DNA from: Xanthomonas pisi DSM 18956 | GTDB taxonomy: Bacteria > Pseudomonadota > Gammaproteobacteria > Xanthomonadales > Xanthomonadaceae | Length of the DNA stretch: 64,000 nucleotides | Reading direction: 5' to 3' | Assembly: GCF_001010415.1 (NCBI RefSeq) | Contig: NZ_JPLE01000034.1 | Location: 1 to 64,000, forward strand | In this document: positions 10,985 through 19,424 of the stretch, piece by piece | How positions within the stretch are numbered: the first letter of the stretch is position 1 | Layout of the letters: every line of letters begins with the position of its first letter | Notes under the pieces: generated by a model | The model's database searches: none | Told to the model about the DNA's origin: nothing | What the model saw: only the letters and a program-made list of their open reading frames with translations | Program-made: the position numbers and the translations under genes

Positions 10985-12769
10985 ATGACGCTTGCTTCGG
11001 GAGACAAATCACCGGATCGCCAATTCGACTGGTCCGGCGTGCCGATCGACCTCGGCGGGATGGAGCCGCTCGAACAGATCGCTCGCCTGCTCTGCCATGC
11101 GCTGGTCGCACCCGCGGCGGCACTGACCATTACCGAGGCCGGCCGCATGCGGGTGCTCGCATCGCGTGGCATCAGCACCCACCAGGTCGAGCAAGCCATC
11201 GCATTGTGCAAGCGTGCACCTGCCGCCGCCAACGGGGTGACGGAGCTGATCGAACACGCCGCACTTGAGCCGATTCAACTCGGAGACGCCGCGTTCCCCG
11301 GGCTGCCTGCGCGCTTTATCGCCTGCGTCCCGGTCGGTGCACCGCAAGCAGGCATTACCGGCACGCTCTGTGTGATCGACACGCGCGAGCGCTGCCTTGC
11401 CAGCCAGGAGCATCAGCAGCTGCTGATGTTTGCCAACGTGGCCGCTGCGCAGCTGGAGCTGCAGTTCGGTGCGGGCCGACGTGAGCCGCATAGCGGCCTG
11501 CTCAACGCGCGTCAGCTGCAATCGGACCTGGACGCCCTGGCCTTCGGCAGCCACAGCGTGCCGACCATCGCGGCCTTTATCGAGGTCTACGACACCCAGG
11601 CGGCCAATGAGGCACGCCAGGCGCTGGGGATGCAGCCGCTGGAAGAGCTGATCCGGCATGCCAGCTACGTACTGACCCGCGCCCTGCGCGGCAAGGCCAC
11701 CGTCTATCACGTCGCCCCGATGCGCTTTGCGTTTTTCCTGCTCAATTCAGCGCCCGACGAGATGGAAGACCTGTTGCTGGATTTGCGTGACATGCTGCAC
11801 AAGCCGGTGGATGCCGCCGGGGTGCCGATGTCGCTGACGTTCCATGCCGGTGTGGTGCGCTTTGCACCGCAACAACCGGATACCAACGATGTGATGCGCA
11901 AGGGCCTGGTATCGCTGGGCGATGCCATCAGCAACAATGCGGTGATGTGCTGGTATAGCGCATCGCAGGACGACGCGATCCAGCGCTCGTATCGGTTGGC
12001 GCTGGATGCGGAAAAGGCGCTGGACGCTGGCGATTTCCGGTTGGTATTCCAGCCACGCATCGACCTGCAGGATCTGTCGGTCGTCGGGTTCGAAGCGCTG
12101 CTGCGCTGGCAGCATGCCAGCCTGGGCCCGATCGGCCCGGACGAGTTCATTCCGTTGTTCGAAAAGACCGCGCTGATGTGCACGGTCACCAACTGGGTGA
12201 TCGAAAGCGCATTGATGCAACTGGCGCAGTGGCGATCGCAAGGCCTGGATTTTTCCATCTCGATCAATTTGTCCTCGCGCGATTTCGGCAACATCAATCT
12301 AGCCGCCGATGTGATCAATCGCTGCCAGGACCTGGCCATCCCCACCACCCGGATCGAGCTGGAAATCACCGAAGGCCGCTGGTTGCGCAGCAATGTCGAG
12401 GCCATTCCGCGGCTGCGCGCATTGCGCGACGCTGGCGTCAGCGTGGCCATCGACGATTTCGGTACCGGCTACAGCAATTTCGGCTACCTCACCGAACTGC
12501 CGGTCAATGTGCTCAAACTGGATCGCTCGCTGGTCACCGGCATTGCCAACAAGGTCGGCATGCAGATGCGCGCAGAAGCGGTGGTGCGACTGGCCAGCGC
12601 GCTGGGCTACCGCACCGTTGCCGAGGGCATCGAGCATGCCGACGAGATTGCCTTGCTGCGCAGCTGGGGCTGCGATGAGGCGCAGGGATATCTGTTGTCC
12701 AGGCCGATTGAGGCACACCTGGTTGCAGCCTATGTGCAGGACGCCAACGCGCAGCGGCGCCTGCCCTGA
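10985..12769 (+). CDS. GAF / degenerate GGDEF / EAL cyclic-di-GMP phosphodiesterase
   Basis: This is a cytoplasmic signalling protein of about 594 residues. An N-terminal GAF-like sensor (about 30-165) is followed by a GGDEF-like domain (about 170-325) and an EAL domain (about 345-585). Where an active cyclase has GGDEF, this protein reads APMRFAF, so the cyclase half is almost certainly inactive. The EAL half keeps its key residues: EALLRW, SINLSS, ELEITE, DDFGTGYS, LKLDRS, AEGIE and QGYLLSRP. It should hydrolyse c-di-GMP to pGpG and so favour motility and virulence over biofilm. No membrane segment is seen. The ATG at 10985 was chosen; an in-frame GTG at 10958 would add nine residues. Neither start has a strong ribosome binding site. 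Confidence 0.88.
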   Translation: MTLASGDKSPDRQFDWSGVPIDLGGMEPLEQIARLLCHALVAPAAALTITEAGRMRVLASRGISTHQVEQAIALCKRAPAAANGVTELIEHAALEPIQLGDAAFPGLPARFIACVPVGAPQAGITGTLCVIDTRERCLASQEHQQLLMFANVAAAQLELQFGAGRREPHSGLLNARQLQSDLDALAFGSHSVPTIAAFIEVYDTQAANEARQALGMQPLEELIRHASYVLTRALRGKATVYHVAPMRFAFFLLNSAPDEMEDLLLDLRDMLHKPVDAAGVPMSLTFHAGVVRFAPQQPDTNDVMRKGLVSLGDAISNNAVMCWYSASQDDAIQRSYRLALDAEKALDAGDFRLVFQPRIDLQDLSVVGFEALLRWQHASLGPIGPDEFIPLFEKTALMCTVTNWVIESALMQLAQWRSQGLDFSISINLSSRDFGNINLAADVINRCQDLAIPTTRIELEITEGRWLRSNVEAIPRLRALRDAGVSVAIDDFGTGYSNFGYLTELPVNVLKLDRSLVTGIANKVGMQMRAEAVVRLASALGYRTVAEGIEHADEIALLRSWGCDEAQGYLLSRPIEAHLVAAYVQDANAQRRLP

Positions 12770-12878
12770 CGCAGTGCCGAGTGGTTGCGCTGGTCACTTG
12801 CCTGCCGATACCGTCTGCCCGCAATCGGCACCAGACGGCTCGAGCACGTCGCGAGCACGCGCAGCAGCCTGCGTCGTT

Positions 12879-13799
12879 TCACGCCTGTGAAAGCGCGTAA
12901 TCCAGTGCCGCACAAATCGCCGCAACCTGTGCGGCATTGCACTGCTGCGGCGTTGCGCGCGGGCTGTCCGGATACACCTCGGTGGTAGTGCGATAGCGCG
13001 CATCGGTGACCCCGGCACACAGGCCAAGGCGTCGCACCGGGTAATTGATCACGCCATGGCCGGTGACCGGCGCGCCGATGATCTGCCCCTGCGCATCGGC
13101 CGGTGCGATATGGGTGACCTGCTCCACCGCCGCGATCACCGCCTGTTGAAACGCCGCTTGCGGGTCTTGGCTATCGCCCACCAGATAGAACCCGTCCGGA
13201 ATGCTGCCAGGCACGAACGGTATGCCGTCGCGCGCCGCCAACGCAGGACGGAACTCGCTTTCGTCGCTGTCGGTGGTTTCGTGCAGGTCGATATGTACCA
13301 GCATGTTGCCGCCAGTTGCGGCGACCAGTTGCATCAAGGCCGCCGATTCCGCGGCTGGACTGTTGTCGCGAAATGAGCGGTTCGGATCGATCGCCTCGGC
13401 GTTCCAGCGTTGGACACGCTCATAGCCCCAGGGATTGACGCACGGTGCAACCAGCAGGTTGATCCTGCCCGCATAATCGGCAGCGCGTTGCTGCAAGAAC
13501 AGCAGCGCGCCCTGCACGCCACTGGTTTCATAGCCATGCACGCCGCCGGTCACCAGTGCGCACGGCAGCGTGCTGTCCCACACGGCACTGCGCAATGCCA
13601 GCAGCGGGTAATGCGCAGGGTCCGCGTCGATGGTGCCGTAGTGCACGCGTTGGTAGCGCTCATCCAGTGACTCGATGACCCGTACCACCTCCGCTGCGTA
13701 ACTGCGCTGCACCGCCTGACGCGCGCGCCATGCACTGCGTTCGCCATCGCCCCACGGCTGGCCAGGAGTACCGATCGGATAATCGAGATGCGTTGTCAT
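12879..13799 (-). CDS. M14-family zinc carboxypeptidase-like protein
   Basis: This is a 306-residue protein with the zinc-peptidase layout of the M14 / succinylglutamate desuccinylase group. GVHGYE supplies the H-x-x-E zinc ligands, LVHIDLHETT supplies the third histidine, and TTEVYPDSP supplies a candidate catalytic glutamate. The arginine-rich NRSFRDN segment resembles the substrate-carboxylate binding loop of carboxypeptidases. No signal peptide is visible, so it is probably cytoplasmic. The start at MTTHLDYP (13799) is preferred because the longer open frame upstream has no family resemblance. The substrate is unknown: a peptide or an N-acylated amino acid are both possible. It stands alone, convergent with the EAL gene. 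Confidence 0.78.
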   Translation of the reverse strand: MTTHLDYPIGTPGQPWGDGERSAWRARQAVQRSYAAEVVRVIESLDERYQRVHYGTIDADPAHYPLLALRSAVWDSTLPCALVTGGVHGYETSGVQGALLFLQQRAADYAGRINLLVAPCVNPWGYERVQRWNAEAIDPNRSFRDNSPAAESAALMQLVAATGGNMLVHIDLHETTDSDESEFRPALAARDGIPFVPGSIPDGFYLVGDSQDPQAAFQQAVIAAVEQVTHIAPADAQGQIIGAPVTGHGVINYPVRRLGLCAGVTDARYRTTTEVYPDSPRATPQQCNAAQVAAICAALDYALSQA

Positions 13800-14491
13800 G
13801 ATCCGCTTGCGTTGCCAAAGAACGGTCAAGGGTAAGCGCTTGCCGCGCAGAAGCAAAAAGCCCTGCAGCGCGTGCCTTCGTGGGGCCGACCGTATCGGCA
13901 CCTGCGGATTGCGTCTTGGCGGGGTGACTGAGGTGGCGTCGCGAATCGCACACCTTTCGATCCCCTCGGGCGGATGCGCAACCGGCCAATGCACCATCGC
14001 GGCTCCTGCCGGAGATTCTGCGCGAAGACGCGATGTATCTCGACATCCGACCCTCCTGGCCGCGCCCGACAACGCGATCTACGTGCCGATCTCCGGGTGA
14101 TCGAACAGGCGGCTGGCCATCGCGCCTTCGACGATTGCCTTGGAGGCGGTCGTTCCGCATGGCTTGGCCGCGCGCGGCCGTCCTGTCCCTGATGTGCTGC
14201 TTGTCGTCGATAGCAGGATGTTTCGGCGCCAGCGTCACCGCGTGGCAGCGCTTGCGAGGTCTGCAAATTCTGCCGACGCCGGAACACCCCGCAGCGGAAA
14301 CCGGAAAATTTGCCCTGCAATCGATAGTGGGCGCAGCCAAAGCTGCAAAAATTTCCGAGGCGTTAATAACGCGTTGCACATCAACCAGTTAGGGCTGCAC
14401 TAGTGAAGACGCCGAGGTAATCGCCGTCACCGAGGTCATCCGGGTGCAATCGATTGTTTGTGCGCGCATGCATCCAGGCGACTTGCGCCCT
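13800..14491. other. Intergenic region, no convincing gene
   Basis: About 690 bases separate the peptidase gene from the terminator of the KGG gene. An open frame on the plus strand from 14159 to 14392 starts with a lipoprotein-like segment (hydrophobic stretch ending S-I-A-G-C). It has no properly spaced Shine-Dalgarno and no recognisable continuation, so it is not called. Nothing else was seen. Confidence 0.4.
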
Positions 14492-14532
14492 AAAAAAACA
14501 GCAGGCCCTGCGCTTTTCAGCGCAGGGCCTGC
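14492..14532 (-). terminator. Intrinsic terminator of the KGG-repeat gene
   Basis: A 13-bp perfect stem (GCAGGCCCTGCGC paired with GCGCAGGGCCTGC) with a short loop is followed, on the minus strand, by a run of seven T residues. It lies 47 bases beyond the stop codon of the KGG gene. It is a strong rho-independent terminator. Confidence 0.9.
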
Positions 14533-14578
14533 GCCCCCTGAATCACCGACGGCATGCGATTGCATGCCGTGCCGTTGA

Positions 14579-14836
14579 TTACGCGGATTCTTCCTGCGGC
14601 TTGGCCTGCTTGGATCGCCCGCCCTTGCTGCCGATACGCGACATATGATCGCGATCGCGGCTCACTGCCTGGCCGCCTTTCCGACCTGCTTCCCGTGCCT
14701 CGTCGCTAGTGAATTCGTGTGCGTTGCCGCTGGCGTGCGCAGCCTTGCCGCCGCTGCTGGCCAGCACACGACGCTTCTCCGGGTCCAATGCGGCGAAGCC
14801 GCGCCGGCTACGAGTACTGTTCTGTCCGTCTTCCAC
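14579..14836 (-). CDS. Small KGG-repeat general stress protein
   Basis: This is an 85-residue, strongly hydrophilic protein with glycine/lysine repeats of the KGG (stress-induced acidophilic repeat) type: SSGGKAAH, GRKGGQAV and GSKGGRSK. It resembles GsiB/YciG-like proteins linked to desiccation and general stress. It probably starts at a GTG at 14836, which has an excellent AGAGGAGG Shine-Dalgarno six bases upstream. The frame stays open for about 90 more codons upstream, but that part has unrelated, cysteine-rich composition. A strong terminator follows, so it is a single-gene transcript. The family assignment is solid; the role is inferred from the family. Confidence 0.85.
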   Translation of the reverse strand: MEDGQNSTRSRRGFAALDPEKRRVLASSGGKAAHASGNAHEFTSDEAREAGRKGGQAVSRDRDHMSRIGSKGGRSKQAKPQEESA

Positions 14837-15455
14837 TGTGCCTCCTCTCGATGCATCGGGTACGTCATTCGGTGAGGAGCTCAACGCAACATTCGTGCCA
14901 ACCCGCAAATGCAGGCCAAATGGTGGCAAACGAGCACATGCAGGAAAAAACCGCTGCGCTCGTTGCGCAAATCTTGCACACCTCGCCAGGCAAACAATGG
15001 CTCCAGCGCATTGCGAGTGGTTAGCGCTACCAGTGGTGGCGCAGTGACTGCCGACGGCTGCCTGATGCTTGGGTGGCATGCACGCGTGCATGTTGGGGAA
15101 CGGCATCATCTGCGGGACGCACGCTACGGAGCGACGCGCCCGGTACTGTGCCCTGCTGTATCGGATAGTGGACGCATGCGCAAGATGAGCTGACAGGGCG
15201 CAGCGCGCTTGCTGCAGGCGTAGCGCCCGCAGGAGCGTCCTTGGAGCATCGTAGATGCCGGCTTCATGCGCCGTCGCGCGGCCGTAGGCAGGGGTGCAAT
15301 ACGTCTACGCGCTGTGCGGCTGATCAATCAGCGATCAAGACCGCACACTTCCCGCATCGGGGTAAGGCTGTTGCAACACAATCGCTGGCGCCGTTATGCG
15401 CGTCTGATTGGCGCATGCCACGCCGCACGATACCAGGCGGCATGAGACGCCACGC
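14837..15455. other. Intergenic region, nothing recognised
   Basis: Roughly 620 bases lie between the start of the KGG gene and the end of the nitrate operon. It presumably contains the KGG promoter. Open frames here have no recognisable domain or ribosome binding site. No clear terminator was seen after cobA. Confidence 0.4.
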
Positions 15456-16232
15456 CTACCCAGCCGCCTGCTGCTGCGCCGCACCGACGCGATCGTCGCA
15501 GGCCAGCGATGCCTCGGACAATGCATCGCCCACCAACAGCAAGGTGGGCAGACCTGGCAGTAATTCTGCCGCCGTGGTTCCCAGCTCGCCCAGCGTGGTC
15601 AGCCTGCGCTGCTGCTCCGGCCGCGTGGCCGCCTGCACGATGGCGGCCGGCGTGCTGGCCGGAAGATGCAGTAGCAACGCCGTGGCCAACGCGTCGGCGC
15701 GGCGCAATCCCATGTAGATGCCCAGCGTTGTACCGCTGGCCGCCAGCGCCCCCCAGTTCGGCTCACCATGGTCGTGCGTGTGCGCGGTGACAAAGGTGAT
15801 GCCATGGCAGTGGCTGCGGTGCGTCAATGACACCTCCAGCGATGCTGCGGCCGCGAACGCAGCGCTCACGCCATTGATCACCTGCACGCCCACGCCGGCG
15901 CGGCGCAGGAAGTCGATCTCTTCGCCCGCGCGGCCGAACAACAACGCATCACCGCCCTTGACCCGCACCACGCGCAAACCCTGCAACGCGTAACGCCGCA
16001 TCAGCCGGCAGATGAACTCCTGCGGCGTGGAGCGGCAACCCCCGCGTTTGCCGACGCGGATCACGCGCGCCTGCGGTGCCAGCTCGACGATGTCGGGGTT
16101 GGCCAGGTCGTCGAGCAGCAGCACCTGCGCCACTGATAGCGCCTTGACCGCCTTGATGGTGAGCAGTTCCAGATCGCCGGGGCCGGCAGACAACAACACC
16201 ACATCACGCGCGCAGGACGGTCTGACTGACAT
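15456..16232 (-). CDS. cobA: Uroporphyrinogen-III C-methyltransferase (SUMT)
   Basis: This enzyme methylates uroporphyrinogen III twice with S-adenosylmethionine to give precorrin-2, the first committed step to siroheme. The 258-residue protein has the tetrapyrrole-methylase glycine loop (LLSAGPGDLELLT, near residue 15), the second signature VRVKGGDALLFGRAGEE (about 90-106) and a conserved C-terminal fold. It is the last gene of the nitrate operon and provides precorrin-2 for the siroheme of NirB. An upstream in-frame ATG at 16268 overlaps the nasA stop codon (TGATG) and would add twelve residues with direct translational coupling. The ATG at 16232 is the more conserved-looking start. The separate cysG at 26353 has only a remnant of this domain, so this gene probably carries the methylation step. 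Confidence 0.92.
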   Translation of the reverse strand: MSVRPSCARDVVLLSAGPGDLELLTIKAVKALSVAQVLLLDDLANPDIVELAPQARVIRVGKRGGCRSTPQEFICRLMRRYALQGLRVVRVKGGDALLFGRAGEEIDFLRRAGVGVQVINGVSAAFAAAASLEVSLTHRSHCHGITFVTAHTHDHGEPNWGALAASGTTLGIYMGLRRADALATALLLHLPASTPAAIVQAATRPEQQRRLTTLGELGTTAAELLPGLPTLLLVGDALSEASLACDDRVGAAQQQAAG

Positions 16233-16267
16233 GAGAGATCTCGCAGTGTAGGGACGGGTGAGGTGCA

Positions 16268-19066
16268 TCAGGCCAGCCGCGGTTGGCGACACAGCCGGGT
16301 CAGTTGCGGAACGCAGGAACCGCAGACGGTGCCGCAGCCCAGGCGTTGCTTGAGCTGGGCGACGTCGGCACCGTCGTCGATGGCGGCGCGGATCGCAGCG
16401 GCCGAGACATGCATGCAGGTACAGACGATCGGGTCGCTGGGTGCGGCGCGCGTCTGGGCGAACACCGCCAGCCGGGCACCCGGCCAGGGCTTGCCGGCCA
16501 ATGCGACCGTCAGCAGCGATTGATTGGCATCGCTGGGTTGTGCGGCGGTCAGCAGCAGGCCATCGATATGGCTGTGGCCGTCCTGCATGCGCCAACCGAC
16601 GCGGCGCATCAATCCACGGCGCAGGTCGCGGTACTCCAGGACGTCGGCGCCAGCGGGCAATTGCAGCGCAGCGACCAGGCGATCGATCCACGCGGCATCG
16701 GGCGCGCGCGCGCAGGCAGCGTGCAGTACCGCCCACTGCCCTGCGTTATCGGTCAATGGCTCGGCATTCAGGCGCAGGCTCGCATAGCCACACTCGCGCA
16801 GCAGCGGTTGCAGTGCCTGCTGCAAGGCCAGCGCATCGCCGCGGCGTGCCGCCAGCAGGTGCCAGCCGAACACCGCCTTCTCCACACGCACGGCGGCGTG
16901 CTTGAGCTCGGGCTGGTGTGAGCGTGCATCCACCGCCGGCGTGCTGACTTCGTTGATGCCGCCGCTGGATAGCGTCTGTCCGCTCCAGTGCATCGCGGCA
17001 AAAACGGTGCCCGAGCGCAGCTCTTCCGACAGTTCCAACGGCAGCACCAGTCCACCGCGTTTACTGGCGATCTGTACCAACTCGCCGGCCACCAGCCCGC
17101 GGCGTGCGGCATCGTCCGGGTGCATGCGCAACGAGGGGTCCGGGCTGTGCGCATAGGCCGCGGCCACGCGCCCGGTGCGCGACATGCCATGCCACTGGTC
17201 GCGCAGGCGACCGGTGAGCAGGCGCATCGGAAAGCGGGCCGACGTGGCCTCGGCCACCTTGCGATACGGCGTTGCATGAAACCGCGCACGGCCATCGGCC
17301 GTGGCGAACACCCCATCGGGATAGCGTCGCGCCAGCCCTTGCGTGGCGCCTGCGGGGAACGGCCATTGCTGCGGGCCATTGTCCAACACAGCGTAGTCCA
17401 GCCCTCCGATGTCCAGGTCGCGCCCTACCGTCAACCCACGGTGCTCGTCGAAGACCTGTGCGGTGCTGTCGAAGGCGAACAGGCCGGCGCCGGTGGCCGG
17501 GGCCAGCCGCGCCTCCAGTCGACGGGCGACTTCATTGGCAATCCACCAATCGGCACGCGCCTGCCCGGGTGCTTCCACCGCCTTGCGCACGCGGGTGATG
17601 CGGCGTTCGGAATTGGTCACCGTGCCGTCCTTCTCGCCCCAGCTGGCCGCCGGCAGCAAGACGTCGGCATAGGGCACGGTGTCGGTGCCGGAGAAGGCGT
17701 CCTGCACGATCACCAGTTCGGCCTGTTCCAGTGCGGCGCGAATGCCCGCCACGTCCGGCATCGAGTGCACGGGGTTGGTGCAGACGATCCACACCGCCTT
17801 CAGGCTGCCGGCGCGCAGCCGCTCGAACAACTCCACCGCCGGCGCGCCGGGACTGGACGAGATGCGCCCCGCAGGCACGCCCCACAGCCGCTCCAACTCG
17901 GCACGATGGTCCGCATTGCCGATTTCGCGGTGCGCCGCCAGCATCGTCGCCATGCCGCCCACTTCGCGCCCGCCCATCGCATTGGGTTGGCCGGTCAGCG
18001 AAAACGGCCCTGCGCCCGGCTTGCCGATCTGTCCGGTCGCCAGATGCAGGTTGATCAACGCAAGATTCTTGTCGGTGCCGTGCGCCGACTGATTCAGGCC
18101 CATGCAATACAGCGACAGCGCTGCCGGGCTGCGCCCGAACCACTCGGCCGCCTGCACCAGGTCCTCGTGCGAGATTCCGCAGATCTCGGCGCTCATGCGC
18201 GGGGTGTACTCGCACAGCATCCGCTTGAGGGCATCGAACTCCCGCGTGCTTGCCGCAACGAAGCGCGCATCCACCAGACCCTCCCAGATCAGGTGATGCA
18301 GCATGCCGTTGAACAAGGCGACGTCGGTGCCGGGTTCGATCGCCAGGTGCAGGTCGGCCATGGCCGCGGTATCGGTGCGCCGCGGGTCGATCACGATCCA
18401 GCGAATGTCCGGGTTGCGTGCACGCGCGTCTTCCAGCCGGCGAAACAGCACCGGATGCGCGTACGCCATGTTGCTGCCGGCAAACAGCACGGTGTGCGCC
18501 AGCTCCAGATCTTCATAGCAGGTCGGCGGGCCATCGGCGCCGAGCGCCAGCTTGTAACCGGTGACCGCGCTGGACATGCACAGGCGCGAATTGGTGTCGA
18601 TGTTGTTGGTGCCGATCAGCCCCTTGGCCAGCTTGTTGAAGACGTAATAGTCCTCGGTGAGCAGCTGCCCGGACAGATAGAACGCCACCGCATCCGGGCC
18701 ATGTTCCTGGATGATGGCGGCCAGCTTGCTGCTGACATGCTGCAGCGCCTGATCCCAGCTCACCGGCGCACGCGATGCCTGTCGATGCCGGCGCAACTCC
18801 GGCGCAAGGACGCGCCCCTGCGTGCTTGCAACGGTCTGCGGCAACGCCAGCCCCTTGCTGCACAGGCGGCCGTGATTGGCCGGATGCTGCGGGTCGCCTT
18901 CGATGCCGACGATGCGTTCGCCATCGCTATCGTGCGTGCTGTGAATCAGCACGCCACACCCCACGCCGCAATAGCAACAGGTCGAGCGCGTGATGCGATG
19001 CATCGGCCCTGCCGTCTGTGGCTGCGCCGCGCTGGCAGGCGACGGTGGCTGCAGGCCTTCGCTCAT
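16268..19066 (-). CDS. nasA: Assimilatory nitrate reductase large subunit
   Basis: This molybdoenzyme reduces nitrate to nitrite in the cytoplasm. The 932-residue protein begins with the [4Fe-4S] site (Cys30, Cys31, Cys33, Cys37 in TCCYCGVGCGV, then HGRLCSKG near 67). The molybdopterin oxidoreductase body follows (NTNSRLCMSS, IVIDPRRTDTA, a dinucleotide-binding domain near 640-760). It ends in a BFD-like [2Fe-2S] domain (CTCMHVS, then CGTVCGSCVPQL). That C-terminal cluster is a known NasA layout and suggests electron entry without a separate small subunit. The start at 19066 overlaps the nirD stop codon by four bases (ATGA). The bis-MGD cofactor depends on the mobA/moeA/moeB genes nearby. Confidence 0.95.
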   Translation of the reverse strand: MSEGLQPPSPASAAQPQTAGPMHRITRSTCCYCGVGCGVLIHSTHDSDGERIVGIEGDPQHPANHGRLCSKGLALPQTVASTQGRVLAPELRRHRQASRAPVSWDQALQHVSSKLAAIIQEHGPDAVAFYLSGQLLTEDYYVFNKLAKGLIGTNNIDTNSRLCMSSAVTGYKLALGADGPPTCYEDLELAHTVLFAGSNMAYAHPVLFRRLEDARARNPDIRWIVIDPRRTDTAAMADLHLAIEPGTDVALFNGMLHHLIWEGLVDARFVAASTREFDALKRMLCEYTPRMSAEICGISHEDLVQAAEWFGRSPAALSLYCMGLNQSAHGTDKNLALINLHLATGQIGKPGAGPFSLTGQPNAMGGREVGGMATMLAAHREIGNADHRAELERLWGVPAGRISSSPGAPAVELFERLRAGSLKAVWIVCTNPVHSMPDVAGIRAALEQAELVIVQDAFSGTDTVPYADVLLPAASWGEKDGTVTNSERRITRVRKAVEAPGQARADWWIANEVARRLEARLAPATGAGLFAFDSTAQVFDEHRGLTVGRDLDIGGLDYAVLDNGPQQWPFPAGATQGLARRYPDGVFATADGRARFHATPYRKVAEATSARFPMRLLTGRLRDQWHGMSRTGRVAAAYAHSPDPSLRMHPDDAARRGLVAGELVQIASKRGGLVLPLELSEELRSGTVFAAMHWSGQTLSSGGINEVSTPAVDARSHQPELKHAAVRVEKAVFGWHLLAARRGDALALQQALQPLLRECGYASLRLNAEPLTDNAGQWAVLHAACARAPDAAWIDRLVAALQLPAGADVLEYRDLRRGLMRRVGWRMQDGHSHIDGLLLTAAQPSDANQSLLTVALAGKPWPGARLAVFAQTRAAPSDPIVCTCMHVSAAAIRAAIDDGADVAQLKQRLGCGTVCGSCVPQLTRLCRQPRLA

Positions 19067-19422
19067 GTTGCCGGCTCGGTCACGGCATCGTCCTGCTCTA
19101 CCGGCTGCAGGACGATCCACACTGCCTCGGCCTCCACCTTGATCGGATAGCGCGGCGCGCAGCCCACGTCCGGCGCGCAGGCCTGCCCGCTCTGCAAGCC
19201 GATCGCCCAGCCATGCAGGGGACAGGTCACGGTGTCGCCAGCCACGATGCCTTGCGACAACGGCCCACCCTTGTGCGGGCAACGGTCGCGCAGCGCAAAC
19301 ACCTGATCGCTGGCAGTGCGGAAGATGGCGATCGCCGGCAGTCCATCGACCTCCAGCACGCGTGCGCCCAGCACCGGCAAGTCCTGCAGCGCGCACACGC
19401 GCACCCATGCGTGATTGTGCAT
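19063..19422 (-). CDS. nirD: Nitrite reductase small subunit, Rieske type
   Basis: This is the 119-residue partner of NirB in assimilatory NADH-dependent nitrite reduction to ammonium. A Rieske-like [2Fe-2S] domain is visible: C-P-H-K-G-G near residue 45 and C-P-L-H-G-W near 65. The classic NirD of enterobacteria lacks these ligands, but many proteobacterial NirD proteins keep them. The start MHNHAW at 19422 has GGAGG seven bases upstream. An ATG at 19428 that overlaps the nirB stop (ATGA) is possible, but its Shine-Dalgarno would be only one or two bases away. Its own stop overlaps the nasA start. Confidence 0.92.
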   Translation of the reverse strand: MHNHAWVRVCALQDLPVLGARVLEVDGLPAIAIFRTASDQVFALRDRCPHKGGPLSQGIVAGDTVTCPLHGWAIGLQSGQACAPDVGCAPRYPIKVEAEAVWIVLQPVEQDDAVTEPAT

Positions 19423-19424
19423 GC

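Noticed and set aside
14159-14392. Possible small lipoprotein with an S-I-A-G-C motif
   Set aside because: The Shine-Dalgarno is about 13 bases too far and the sequence after the lipobox is not protein-like.
16988-19150. A 720-codon frame opposite nasA
   Set aside because: Antisense shadow in high-GC DNA; Arg/His/Gln-rich, no domain, while nasA is certain.
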